Made by a program: the position numbers and the translations under genes. A DNA stretch of 64,000 nt, taken from contig JAMXBD010001098.1 in NCBI GenBank assembly GCA_024138025.1, positions 372,001 through 436,000 of the forward strand, in the 5' to 3' direction. The notes under the pieces are model-generated. The model was not told the DNA's origin and made no database searches. It saw only the letters and a list, made by a program, of their open reading frames with translations. This DNA is from Combretum micranthum. Its lineage: Eukaryota > Streptophyta > Magnoliopsida > Myrtales > Combretaceae. Shown here piece after piece: positions 12,385-24,300 of the stretch. Every line of letters begins with the position of its first letter. Position 1 is the stretch's first letter.

Positions 12385-12991
12385 TTGCAAATGAGTTAAG
12401 TTATTCACAAGCTACTTAAGCTTAGCTCAGCTCGACTCGACTCGAGCTTGATTAGTAAATGAGCCAAGCATAAGCCCAAAGTAAAGCTCATTTACCTAAA
12501 TGAGCCGAGCTTGAGCTTTTATTTAGGCTTTTAAGCCGACTCGTGAATAAGCTCTTTTAGGCTCGTGAACAAGCTCGCAACTAAGCTCGTTAATAGGTTC
12601 ATTAATAAACTTATTAGTAGATTTGTGAATTTTTTATACATGATATATTATTTATAACTACATAATAAAAACAATAAAAACTAATTTCTATTTAATAATT
12701 GTGTATATATATTATAGCAATAGTTATATACTACATTTTAGGTTAAAAAAATGGAAAACGGGTTATCTAAATGAAACGAGCTCTAACTTAAGTTCTAGAT
12801 TTGATAAAAACTTGTTAGACTCGATAAAAAGCTCAACTTTGCTCGAACTCATTTCATAAAAGAGCCGAGCTCAAGCTCAAACCGAATCTTATTTAACTAA
12901 ATAAGCCAATTTCGAGCCTCAATAAAATGCTCTACTCAAGCTTGAGCTCGCTAAATTTTAAACAAACCAAGCAACCTACGGTTGTGTGTTA
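12385..12991 (-). mobile_element. hAT-like MITE, family B (CGAGCT-rich), inverted copy
   Basis: Homologous over its whole length, in reverse orientation, to the element at 18560-19232. Both have a CGAGC/GAGCTC-rich end with an AAATGAGCC block, an AT-rich core (TTTTTTATACATGATATATTA, shared nearly base for base) and a second CGAGC-rich end. The left end TATGATTGCAA matches TAGAGCTGCAA of the other copy. The right end is eroded, so the 12991 boundary is approximate. No target duplication is visible. No coding capacity. Confidence 0.65.
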
Positions 12992-15478
12992 GGGCATGCC
13001 ATCAACAACCATATAAAAATCTTACAATCAGGCCTTGATACAGCCTAAAACACAGCCATGTAAAGCTGGAACTAGCCTAAGGGTAGTTGTGCGAACAGTA
13101 GTACCCTCAACTGTGACTTTATTCTTCCCAAATAATGTTCTCCTGCAATATCTTCGAGCACCATCTTTGGCTGGGAGTAGTGAGGATGGTGTGTTCATTT
13201 GTGACTTTATTTACTTGCTTAGTTTCAACTAATGTCTTCGCCACGACCATGTTCATCAAAACTGATGAATTTTCCTTCAAAATTTGCCTTTCTATTACAC
13301 TTAAACACATTAAACCATGTCCAATAGCAAAGTATATCTCATAATCATGTAAATACTCTAATTCATCTTCATTCGGTTCATGCCTGATAATCCATTGAGC
13401 TAAGCTCATCGGGCCTCTAGCAGTAGCTCGAGTTATCGATCCAAACGATTCATGATTCCTATCACTTACCCCTGAATGTTACAACATGTCGATGTAATTT
13501 ACCCTTTCATGTGTGAGTTTTACTGTTTTTTACAAGAACTAACTTATAAAAAATCAAAACTTGTGTTAGATCATATTACCTTTTTTAATTTCCTTAAATC
13601 TTTCGCCCCTCAAATTCCAAATTCTTGCTTTATAGGAACTTTTTCTCAAAAATCCCTTTATCAAACTCAATGCTTCCGTGTAAGGTACTATCATCGTTAT
13701 AATTTCTCCATAAATTTGATATCCCAAACATTGATTTTATTTGAAAAGATAGGAAAAGAAAGAAGTAAGATTTTACTTATTGTGAAAATCTTCACGAATT
13801 CCTCAAGACTTGTAACTAGTTTGAAGAAAGCAGAACAATTTCTATAGGATGTTGACAGAGCAAGAAAAGAATTCGTCGAAGCGATTACGTTAGTAGCAAT
13901 TTTATATGTTAGACAAACTAATATATCTTTTAAATTCTCATTAAGTTTGACCCTTATATCCTTGTTACTAGTCTAAAAATTACTGTCCTATCCTTGTATA
14001 TGATTTATTTATTTAAGGTAAGTTAGATTGAAATATATTAATATTTATGTGTAAATTTGTTTAAGGTACCAATGTTTCAGATGATTAAATAGAGGAATTA
14101 ACATTTCAAAAAGTGAGCTTAATAGAAAATCAATGTTTTGCAATTTTATTTTCTTTTTGGTCATAATGCATTTAAGATATTAACATTTTAGTTGTTTTCC
14201 ATAAATTTTCCTATATAATTGTCCATTTCAATTATCTCATTTGACTATTTTACAAAATATTAATATCTTAAATGAACTTTTTCAAATATTGAGTAATTTA
14301 TGTAAAGTCTAAGGGTCATATTTGAAATCTCGAATTGCATAAGTGAACCTAACGGTCCAATTTTGAAAAACTCAAGTTACAAATCTTAGTTTTATGGCAT
14401 ATAGATTGCAATCCAGGTTTTGAATCATCAAGTACTCATATTTCATTACTCTAAAGCCACCAAGTGCAACTTTTATTGTATTTGGCTTCAAAGCTCACTC
14501 TTATTATATTGCTTAAGAGTCGTCTAAGGACCACTCATTATTTACTTATTTATAATATTGGTCACTGCTTAATGTATGCATTAATATACCATATCATTAT
14601 ATATACATTTAGTGATTGGATGATCATATTGATAAGTATCTAGATATTACTATACTTGTATCGTGGCTTATTATTTATTGCTTGCTATTTTGACTACTTG
14701 GTTATGATGCTGATGGGTTTGTTTTGTTCAAATCTCAAGTTTTAAAGAGGAAGAAAATGTAAGACCTTAGCTTTAGGGTAGGAATTACTTTGACCGCATA
14801 GATTACTTATCTATGAAAGATCATGATAATGTTTATTTGATGATCAAACCTTAGCTATGATGAACTTAGGCAATGGGATACCTTAAGATTATGTATTTTG
14901 AGAGATGCTTTCACAGTACTTTATAATTATGTGATGAAAGTTGGCCTTATCCTTAGTTTAAGTACTATCTTCTAAGCACCAATTGCTTAAATGAATATTT
15001 CTATGTGGTAGAGTGCTATACCTTTATTATGTTTTATTTCTCAATAAGATGTTTCCTTAATTAATTATTCATTTATTATTTGTTTTATATTTATTATTTC
15101 CTGTGAGGGTATTTCATTCTTCCTCTCTTGGAAAAAATTTTATCCTTGAAGAATTGTATTAAAATGGATTCATTGGAGAAAAGAGTTTGAGGGCTTGTAT
15201 TATACAGACATTATTAGTTGGAATATCAATGCAACGACGTTAAGGATATGTAGAATCAAGCTATGACATCGAAGCAAGATGGAATTTTATAGGTGACATA
15301 GTTCAACAGTGCACAAAGACAATATCGAAGGGGCATGAGCCATATGATACTTATACCTATAAAGTCCATCACCCTGTCAGTTGTTAGGTCCTTTCTCTTT
15401 TTTGTCTCGTCTTATTACTATTCGTTATCGCTGTAATTGCAATTCCATTACAGCCTTATTCCTTATGAATAGCTATTA
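12992..15478. other. intergenic, no supported gene
   Basis: AT-rich sequence. A 96-residue minus-strand frame (13119-13409) and a 123-residue plus-strand frame (13476-13847) are open, but neither contains a domain I recognise and both sit among transposon relics. A TGTAAGACCTTAGC sequence at 14759 could be an LTR edge, but no partner was found. Confidence 0.4.
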
Positions 15479-15710
15479 TACTGTTTAGTTCACTGAATAA
15501 CGATTCCACAATGAATCCCTATTACACAAAACATTGAATAGTCATTCTTTATTCAAACTTATGAATACCAATTCAATGCTGGAACTGTCTTTTTTTTTTC
15601 AAAATACCATCATTTAAATATAAAATTAATAAAAAAATCCTATTACAGCTCATTACTCCGTAATAGGAATTCTATTATATCCTTATTCATTCAGTGAAGT
15701 GAACGAGCCA
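15479..15710. mobile_element. Tourist-like (PIF/Harbinger) MITE, 232 bp
   Basis: Inverted ends: left TACTGTTTAGTTCACTGAAT and the reverse complement of the right end TGGCTCGTTCACTTCACTGA. TTA trinucleotides flank both sides (15476-15478 and 15711-15713), the duplication expected for PIF/Harbinger. The right end is clearly related to the left end of the element at 42440 (GTTCACTTCTCTGAATGAA). No coding capacity. Confidence 0.75.
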
Positions 15711-15713
15711 TTA

Positions 15714-16750
15714 GTATCACGCTTTATAAATCCACACTACACCTCTTAGGCTACTTGACTTTGCTCCTCTTAAGGTTATCTAACTCTCTTAATAGAAGCT
15801 ACATCAATGCGGATGGTGAAAGTTGGCTGTAGTGCATAATTCGGTATTATTATTCCCTTTTGTCTTGAGATTCGTGTGATCAAGTATTCATGGGTGATGG
15901 TAGCATTTCAGTCTCTAATAATAACATAACTAAACTCTATGGCCAATGTCAGTAGTGTCGGATGCTCATCCATATTTACTGGCCATCTATGTCGGATAGA
16001 GTGAAAATGCAAAAGACTAGTACAATTAAAGAGAAAAAAAAAAGGTGAAGAAATAAAAGTAAATTGTGTTGGCAGTTTACAAGTCTAGAATCCATTACTT
16101 AAATAGGATCAAATGCGTTTCATTTTCTTCCTCCTTGTTTTTTTTTTTAAATTTTTATTTTTCACTTAACTTATCCATTATCAATGAAGAGCCTATCAAA
16201 CCTCGTGGTCTTTGGAAAAGAAATAAAAAGAAGAGAAAAAAAGAAAAACTTTGTGTGGTCATGTACTGCCAAATATTCCCATTAAATATTATAAATTACA
16301 ATGCAATGAAACTAAGAAAATTTACTTTATATGCATTGGCTGCATCCCGTTGCGGCGTCACCATACTTGAAAGCAAATGATAAAAACGAGGACGACAACT
16401 CATTGTTGTTTTTCATTTTTCTGTCTGTATAAGTGGAATTTGCTTATAACCCGTAATATTATTAAATTAATCCATTTCCCTTAAGAAAAATGAGTGGGTG
16501 ATCGAGTAGTTATTCATTAACTAATTTTGATTGAAATTTCAATTTTTTTTAAAAATAATTTCATAATCCAAAAATTGAAAAAGATAATATATTTTCCATC
16601 TAGACAACGAGAGATTATACATTAAACATTTTATTATATAATTATTTTATATGTTTCAACACTCATACTAGTTCGGAATAAAGGTTGGAGGAAAAAATAT
16701 TTAAAAAAAAAAAAAGGGAGAACCGCATGTTTCCTAAGTACATATAGATT
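15714..16750. other. intergenic, no supported gene
   Basis: AT-rich sequence with homopolymer tracts. The open frame at 16066-16380 is dominated by Lys/Ser/Phe low-complexity sequence and has no recognisable domain. Confidence 0.4.
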
Positions 16751-16903
16751 AACTACAAGAAATTGGGTTTTAGAGATAAAGTTTCTGATTCTAAACATAA
16801 ATTTCTATCATAAAAATTATTATTGCTAATTTTACCTGTAGAAATATAACATATCTTGCTAGTTTTCTATAGCAATTTTTTTTTTTCTTTTTGGTGTGTA
16901 GTG
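16751..16903. mobile_element. CACTA-type MITE, 153 bp
   Basis: Left end AACTACAAGAAATTGG (first base changed from CACTACAAGAAA), right end GGTGTGTAGTG, with a perfect 3-bp duplication ATT on both sides (16748-16750, 16904-16906). CACTA ends and a 3-bp duplication are diagnostic of that superfamily. The interior resembles the element at 52883-53044 (TTTTAGAGATAAAG, TTTCTA...ATAAAAATTATTATTGCTAATTTTA). It lies about 310 bases upstream of the GDSL gene start. Confidence 0.75.
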
Positions 16904-17149
16904 ATTCAAATATTGAACACACCCACTAAAGTTTTAACTATGTTAAGCCATGGATCGCGTAAATGAATACATAAAGGGATACGTGTGAATAATGGGGGAA
17001 GCAAAGTCACTTAGGTCTAATCGCTCAAATCTGATTACAAACATTGTTTGTTACATAAATGAATCGAAATTACCGAACTTAAATATTTATATCTTTTACA
17101 TTTGTTCATATCTTATTGGATCATTATTGACATCAACGTCAACCCCACA

Positions 17150-17178
17150 TCAATATATATATACATATACATATATAT
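17150..17178 (+). promoter_or_regulatory. candidate TATA region of the GDSL gene
   Basis: A run of TATATA boxes (ATATATATACATATACATAT) ends about 40 bases before the start codon at 17216. It is the best TATA-like element upstream, though the run is low-complexity and the exact box and start site cannot be chosen. Confidence 0.4.
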
Positions 17179-17215
17179 AATCGACATTCTTAAACAACTT
17201 GAGCACTAGGAATTC

Positions 17216-20200
17216 ATGACAATTACCAAAATGAAGAATCCAATTTCTTCCTATATATTGCTTCTGTTCCTAGTACTGTGTGGACTGTTTGGAGTGCAAT
17301 TTTCATACGCAGTTGATGTGCCGGCTGTGTTTATATTTGGTGATTCAACGGTTGATGTTGGTACCAACAACAATTTGAATCTCAGCAAAGCAAAAGCTGA
17401 TTTCCCATATTATGGAATTGATTACTATAACATGATCCCGACCGGCCGGTTTAGCAACGGGCTTAATTCCGCAGATCAAATAGGTACAGTACAATTCAAT
17501 TTAAGCTGCATCTATAATGACGGAATTACTCTAAAAAAACATAGGTAGGTGATCCGGAGAACATCCTTCACTAAAGGTGTACAACGTAAGAAAGTGAAAC
17601 CGCATAATAACCAAAATCTTACTGTGATTTGAAGACTTCAATTTACAAGAGTTATGAGGGCATTAGAGTATAATTTGCAAATACAATGGTGTGTTTACGC
17701 TGGAAGCAAAAAGTTCATTTTTGCTATTTGCTCGAAATTCTTTCCATCTACATTTGTTTGGGTTAATCTTCTCGTACTTGTTCTTTTTCCTCCTCAGCGA
17801 TGCTCTTGGGTTTTCAAGGAAGTCCGCCGTCATATCTCTCTTTGGTGAACATGCCGTTAACCTTTAACCTAAGCATTCTCCGAGGTGTGAATTTCGCTTC
17901 CGCAGGTTCTGGCATTCTTGATGAAACTGGAAATCTAACCTATGTAAGTTATAATTCAGAGTTTCTCAAACATATCGGAATAATTGAAGCAAGGAATGTG
18001 TAAATTTTCTTTTTACCTTTTCTTATTCTTTTGCTCCCCCTTTTCGATACGTAGCGTTTAGCCCCGTAAATTTTATGTATATATGAATATGAGAGCTTGG
18101 ACGGAAGAATAAAGCGAGGATAAGGAATTAATAATATCATAATGGGGAAAATTATACGATAATGGTTTCAGCAAGTTCAAATAGGAGATTAACGTGTTAA
18201 TTAGTTTAGAAAGCAAGGGATGAACATTACATAAAATAGTATAACTAATGTTTGAACTGCATAACAAATTAATATAATAAAGATATAAATTTCTACACCA
18301 TTGATCATACTTTTTAATCATTTAAAACATGATCATGTATTTGCATCACTTTATATAATATTATTTCTTTTTTTTTTTATGCATAAAATGTTGATATCTT
18401 ATTTGAATTTGCCTAAAAACATTGATCTACTCTGGTGTAATTATTCCTGTCACAATAATAGATAGATTAATGATTATTACTTATTTACTTCATTTGACAA
18501 ATCAAATTTTTGAGTCTATTTTTTCCCCTTTCTTTCTTTGTGGAAACACCAATTTCACTTAAGGCTGCAACCGAGCCAAGCCGAGTTTTTAAAGGCTTGT
18601 GTTTAACTCGTTTAAAATTTATCGAGCTTGAGCTCGAGCCCGAACCAAGTTTGTTATCGAGCCTAAAATTGAGGATCGAGCTCGCTCATTTAGTTAAACA
18701 AGCTTAAGTTTGAGCTCGAGCTGGACTCATTTATGAAAAGAGCTCAAGTCAAGTCGAGTTTTTATCAAGTCTAATGAGCTTATATCGAGCTTGAAATTTA
18801 AGTTCGAGTTTGACTCATTTAAATAATCTTTTTTTTCATTTTTTTAAACCTAAAATATAATATGTAAGTGTTGCTATGATATATATATATACATAGTTAT
18901 TAAATAAAAATTAGATTCTATTGTTTTTATTTTGTGGTTATAGATAATATATCATGTATAAAAAAAATTCATAAATCTGCTAATGAGCTTATTAACGAGT
19001 CAATTACAAACTTAGTTGTGAGTCTATTCACGAGCCTAAATGAGTTTGTTTACGAGTAAGATCATGAGCCTAAATCAAAACTCGAGCTCGGCTCATTTAG
19101 GTAAATGAGCTTTACTTTGTACTCAGGCTCGGCTCATTTACTAATGGAGCTCGAGCCGAGCCGAGCCAAGCCAAGCTTGAAGCGAGCAAAACTCGAGTAG
19201 CTCGCGAATAGCTCGACTTTTTTGCAGCTCTACTTTTACTATAATTAGGAATTAGCACCTTTTATATTTTATTTAAAGTAAGTTCAAAATTTATCTCAAA
19301 ATTTCTCTCACCAATCATTGTAGATCTAAATTGCTAATTCAAGCATTGATCAAATACGAAATCTTTGCTACCGTATTTGCAGGGTGAGGTTATATCCATG
19401 GGACGGCAGATTCAACAATTTGCAATAGTAAAGGGATATATTTCAGGTATAATCGGCTCAAAAGCATGTGATGCTTTTATGGCCCAATCACTTTTCTTCA
19501 TTAGTGTTGGGAGCAACGACATTTTGGATCATTATCGATACAATCGGACTACAATTCCCATAGAAGTGTTGATGGCCACTCTCAATTCTACTTACAATTG
19601 CCATTTAAGGGTTGGTTTGCATTTGCTATATCCACGTGGCTTGTAGTCTAGGATTTTCACTAAAGCCCACTAACTGAGTATTTTACTTACACTTTTTTAA
19701 TATTGATGACAGGATTTGTACGACATGGGTGCTAGGAAATTCGGTATTGTAAGTGCTCCTATGATCGGATGTTGCCCTTATGCTCGACTCCTTAACAAGA
19801 CCCTAAACGGGTTCAATTGTTTGGACGAATTGAATGATTATGCTAAGTGTTTCTATGGTGTCGTCCATAACCTCTTGCAAGGATTGAGCTCAGAGTTAAG
19901 TGACATGAAATATTCACTCGGAGATGCTTACAGCATGACTTACACGGCAATAAAAAATCCCGGACTTTTCGGTAATCAAATCCCCGATTCATTTTTTCCT
20001 CCTTTCTTCCCAACATGTCTTTTATACTTGATTATACCTAATTCTTTGTATTAGGATTGTGCAAAAAAACGATCAAACCATGAATCGTATCAGATCGAAC
20101 CAAAATTTCTGTTCTTTTTTGAAATGGTTCGATTCGCGATTTAGTTCGGTAAAGGGCAAATGGTTTGCGGTTCGGTTCTGAACACTAAATCGAACCGTAT

Positions 20201-23077
20201 AGTTCGAACCGAACCGAATCGAATTATTTTACATTTTTTTAAATTAAACATATTATTTTTACTCTTAATTATTTCATTAAAAATTTAATCATTTTTAAAA
20301 TTTATGACTTAAATATGTATCATTCATGACAATAAAATTAGATTTATTATATTATGTTTTAATTATTATATTGTCCACAAATAAGATAGATTTTAGATTT
20401 TAGAATCTAATGCTCTAACTTATGAAATTTTTTTTCCCTTTATCTTACTAATTCTATTATTTAGTTACTCATTGATTTATATAATTGATAATATGTTAAT
20501 TAGAAGCATATAAAAATTAGGTTTTGTATCTTATATTGGGATAAAGTCTAGTATACCATTATAGTTCAAAATAATTTAAAAAAATAAAACTAGTCACGAT
20601 TATAATTTTATAATGGATGAAATCTCTCCTTCCTATAAGTTTTACATGTTTATTTAGTAAATGGTTAATTTTAAGTATTGTTGTTTATATTTGCATTAGT
20701 GATAAGAAATATGTAATTGAAGTTTTATTGATAGAATATAGTTTTTATTTTATGAGTAAAAATGGTTTGAACTACAAATCGAATCGTACCAAACTGTTTT
20801 TATTTTTGTTCGAAAAAATTACAAACCAAACCGTATAGTTAGGTTCGAATTTAAAAGAAAAACCGAATCATAAAATATGGTGTGATTCGGTTCGAGATGC
20901 AAATCGAATCGAACCATACCGTGCACATCCCTACCGCAAACAACTTTCATTAATCTCTTAATGTGTAAAATATTTTGGTTTATACATAAAAATTAAACCA
21001 TTTGTAGGTTTCTCTCTCTCTCTCTTCCTCCTTATATGTTAAGAAATCTAAGGTAATTTTTTTTTCTTTCCCCTACATAAAATTACTCATTTTTTGTCCC
21101 TTCAAAAGGCAACTTGGAGATTCAAATTGATGTTAGTTTGAGTGAATAAGATATGCAAAATAATGAGCGCATTAATTGAGAAATGAAAAGCAATTCGATT
21201 TAGATTCCTTGGATGGTTAAATATTTAGCCAAAAAAAAATTAATTGTGAAATTTTTTCAAACATGATGATTCACTATTATTTCCTAGTTTGTTTATTTTT
21301 TCATTTACCTTCTGATTTTTCGTTTATATTTTCTTTTTTTTCATATTTTGTCTATTTTAGTTATTCATTTTTCCTTCAATAGTAGGCTGATATCTTTTTC
21401 CTCTCCTGCTTACATCTCTCTCCCATTTCTTTTCACCGTGTTTGATAATTTTAAGAGGGCAAAAATGCATAGAAATATATGAGAAAGAGAAATGAAAGAA
21501 AGGTTAATTGTCATATTATCTTGTTACATTGGTTGAAATGGAATAAAATGTCTCAATTTCATCTTTGTTTATATATTTTCACTCATTAACCTTTATTTTA
21601 GATAACCAAATTTGCATTTCTATTATTCCTTGTTTTTTTTTTTTTCAGTTTATGGTTGCTGGATGGAGCATTTATTTCATTCCATCATGGCATGAAAAGC
21701 ATGAAATGTCTATCTTTTGTTTATTTATGAATGAATTTTTTTAGGTAATAGCCTTATCACCTAATCATATTAATATTGACTTGTTGGGGAGTCAAGTTCA
21801 GATTCTCTCTCCTCAGGGAGAAAACAAAAATGAATGTTTTCACTAAAACTTATCATAATCAAAGAAAACTCAAGGTAATTATATGGTTAGTGAATGTTTG
21901 AGGGAATGCAATTGCATTAAAATGTAAAAGGAAAATATGTTAAATAATGATGAATTTCATATTAGAGTTAAAAGTCATATGGCATGATCCCCTTTGAATG
22001 TAACATATTTTTTTTTAAACATTTGTTCCACCATATACACAAAGAATGAAAATAAGATCGTATTAAATGGGAAGTATTTCATTTATTAGATAATATAAAA
22101 ATTACTATTTGAAATTTGCATACTTTTATCACTTTCACACCTAAAACTTGGATTTGCAAAATTTGAATTTACTAAGTGTACATCATACCCAATGGATGGG
22201 ACCTACTTGGATCAAGTTATTTACTTACCATACCCATCACGTTTTCAACCTACAACCTATAATTTTTATACATAACCTACCACATCTACAACCTTTTAAA
22301 TAAACCTACAACTTTATACAAGATCCAACAATAGATCTTACATCTTCTCTATAAGTGACTTGACTCAAGTTCCACCCTCTAATGTACTATTATTTGTTAA
22401 ATTTTATACATTAATTTTAAATTTTTTACATGTCCCATCCAATTGACTATAATAAATTGACTACCTCCCCTTATTTATTTAGAGTTGATAAATATGACAA
22501 GTACCCATTGCCATTGATTAAGAGTACAAGAGTAAATAATAGGAGGTCAAGTACAAATTTCTGATAATGAAAATGACATTTAAACTTCAAAAGCTAAAAT
22601 TGTTAAAACACCCAAGATAGTGTAATTGAGATTGTGGCTCATTTTTCCTTCTTTTCTTTTTTTTTTTTTATTAACTTGGTATTCTAACTTAAAAAAAACC
22701 AGATGACATGTTACTAGACCATAACACTATTAATAATCATGGCTTTTTTATTTACATAGATTTGCCTTTTTGCTGCTGAACCAAACTAGACATTAAATTA
22801 TAGCTATTTACTTATGTTGCATTTTTCTTTTGCCAATGGTGAAGGATTTACGAATATAGACACAGCTTGCTGTGGATCTGGCGATTTGAACGCGGTAAAG
22901 CCATGCTCTGCAATGCAAAACTCAAGTCTCTGCCAAAATAGGTCAGATTACTTGTTCTGGGACTTGTTTCATCCAACTCAGAATGCTTCTGCAATAGCAG
23001 CTAACATATTCTATGGAGGGAATAACACATATGTCATGCCCATGAACATCAGTCAATTAGCTCAAATCGAAATCTGA
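17216..23077 (+). CDS. GDSL esterase/lipase, secreted, five exons
   Basis: A plant GDSL (SGNH-fold) esterase/lipase, predicted to hydrolyse acyl esters in the secretory pathway or cell wall; the substrate is not predictable. Exons: 17216-17483, 17798-17943, 19383-19610, 19713-19971, 22845-23077. All introns are GT-AG, phases agree, and the product is 377 residues, normal for the family. Residues 1-32 are a signal peptide (hydrophobic [19 protein letters not shown]). Block I is FGDSTVDVG with nucleophile Ser44; Block [12 protein letters not shown] is at 119-128, Block III VGSND at 180-184 and Block V DLFHPT with Asp340 and His343. Gly119 and Asn183 would complete the oxyanion hole. Start 17216 precedes another ATG at 17231; either keeps the signal peptide. 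Introns 2 (1.4 kb) and 4 (2.9 kb) hold hAT-like insertions. A decayed tandem copy lies 10 kb downstream. Confidence 0.93.
18560..19232 (+). mobile_element. hAT-like MITE, family B (CGAGCT-rich), in GDSL intron 2
   Basis: Ends TAAGGCTGCAA and, reverse-complemented, TAGAGCTGCAA. Flanking 8-mers ATTTCACT (18552-18559) and CTTTTACT (19233-19240) match at 6 of 8. Both terminal 250-base regions are filled with GAGCTCGAGC, GCCGAGCC and AAATGAGC words, while the centre is AT-rich. The 8-bp duplication, the short TAG...CTA inverted ends and the subterminal repeats fit a non-autonomous hAT element. The short open frame inside is just the repeat. A reverse copy lies at 12385-12991. Confidence 0.75.
20052..20933. 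mobile_element. hAT-like MITE, family C (GGTTCG-rich), in GDSL intron 4
   Basis: Left end TAGGATTGTGCAAAA and right end, reverse-complemented, TAGGGATGTGCACGG. The first 180 and last 180 bases are built of GGTTCG, CGAACC and AATCGAA words; the middle 500 bases are AT-rich. No target duplication is visible. The design matches the other hAT-like elements here. The open frame at 20617-20838 lies in the AT core and shows no protein similarity. Confidence 0.6.
20934..22844 (+). other. rest of GDSL intron 4, no feature
   Basis: AT-rich intron with pyrimidine tracts and a short CT repeat (21010-21023). It ends at the acceptor AG at 22843-22844. No conserved coding stretch was recognised. Confidence 0.6.
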
Positions 23078-23300
23078 AAATCATGACCTTCGTGGATTTC
23101 CCATTTCCCTTTACTGTGATTTTCATTTACCAAATTCTCATGGTTTAGTTTATAAGACTTGTCCTTATTGTAAGATGGTCCTAGATATGCATGGTTTAGT
23201 CTTTTCGATGTACTTTTATATGGCATTGATGCATTACATGTTGTTAGCAACATGATATTATTTTGGAAAAATAAATGAATAAATAAACTTGATATTACCA
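23078..23300 (+). other. GDSL 3' untranslated region with AATAAA signals
   Basis: Follows the stop codon at 23075-23077. AATAAA-type hexamers at 23270-23275 and in the next 15 bases are candidate polyadenylation signals. The first ~100 bases are also recognisable after the pseudogene stop at 41390-41470, so the duplication included the 3' UTR. Confidence 0.5.
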
Positions 23301-23915
23301 TTCTGCCTAATCAAATTTATTCGTTGTGTTGTGGTAATGTCGGAAAAAAAAAAAAAAAATAACACGTGTGTGTGTGTGTGGAGATTGAGAGAACAGGAAA
23401 TGACATAAACAATTCAGCAAAACCCTAATATAATGAGAAGTCCTCAAGTAGGGAAGAGTGGGAGATTCACCAATTTAATCTGACAAGATTCTCAGAAATG
23501 TTTGTTTGACAATGAAGAGATGCACAGCTTTGGTCGACAATAAATCTTTAAATCGTGTATAAACCCTAGGTCATAAATGGGTGTACAACACAAAATAAAA
23601 CAGCAACACAAGAATGTGGGTGTTGTACAAAGATCAGTGCTTGGAAGTTGGGAGTAAATGGTTAACCATCGGTTCCAGCCATTGTTAAAGGCGATAAACA
23701 ATCAATGACTACCTCTAGGTATGAGTGGATGATTACTGGACTTTTAGTTGACTTCAAGTCAATATCACTCTTTTAAAACCCTTGTGAATCGAATGAGATG
23801 GTGTAAAAAAAAAAAAAGGTTGCTTAGGTATAATCATCTTGGATTGTTATTGGATCAGACGTAATGGAGAATATAAGTTAGGATCAACGAATCTTAATTA
23901 TGGCTTGAAATGCAG
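23301..23915. other. intergenic, no supported gene
   Basis: Contains a poly-A run and a (GT)n tract (23342-23380). The open frame at 23492-23701 (minus) has no recognised domain. Confidence 0.4.
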
Positions 23916-24300
23916 GGGAATGCCATCTTGCTCAACCTTCATTAATTAATCTTACTCATATACATCTAGCTCTAACAATTGCCACAAACAACAATATTGT
24001 CATGAACCTTTGTGAGTTCATGAGCGAGTCCCCTCAAACGAATAATTTCCTTCACGGCATGGACTTATATGAACTCAAATTCTAAAGTAGATAATGATAC
24101 AATAGGTTGTAGAGCTTTCAATCTTATAGCACAATCACATATGGTGAAAATGTATTGCACGAGAGATCTCCTACAATATCAGTCGCCATAGAGTCATAAT
24201 CCACATAATCAACAAATCTTAATCTCTAGTTAAGCCCTACGTAAACTTTGGAAGTGTCTTTCAAATAATGCAATATTTATTTTGCAAATGACGCTATCCT
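23915..24300 (-). pseudogene. Ty1/copia RNase H domain fragment
   Basis: Translating the minus strand gives LKDTSKVYVGLN, RLRFVDYVDYDSMATDIVGD and AVKEIIRLRGLAHEL in the right order. These match the C-terminal copia polyprotein blocks LKGTS, GYVDSDWAGD and AVKEA.WL.GL. Stops and small gaps interrupt the frame, the catalytic pattern is decayed, and no LTRs were located, so it is a dead fragment. Confidence 0.65.

Noticed and set aside
13119..13847. Open frames of 96 and 123 residues
   Set aside because: Different strands, no domain, no splice or promoter context; length alone is not enough in AT-rich plant DNA.
18510..18707. Leu/Glu-rich frame (ELELEPEP...)
   Set aside because: It is the GAGCTC/GAGCCC subterminal word of a hAT-like MITE read as protein.
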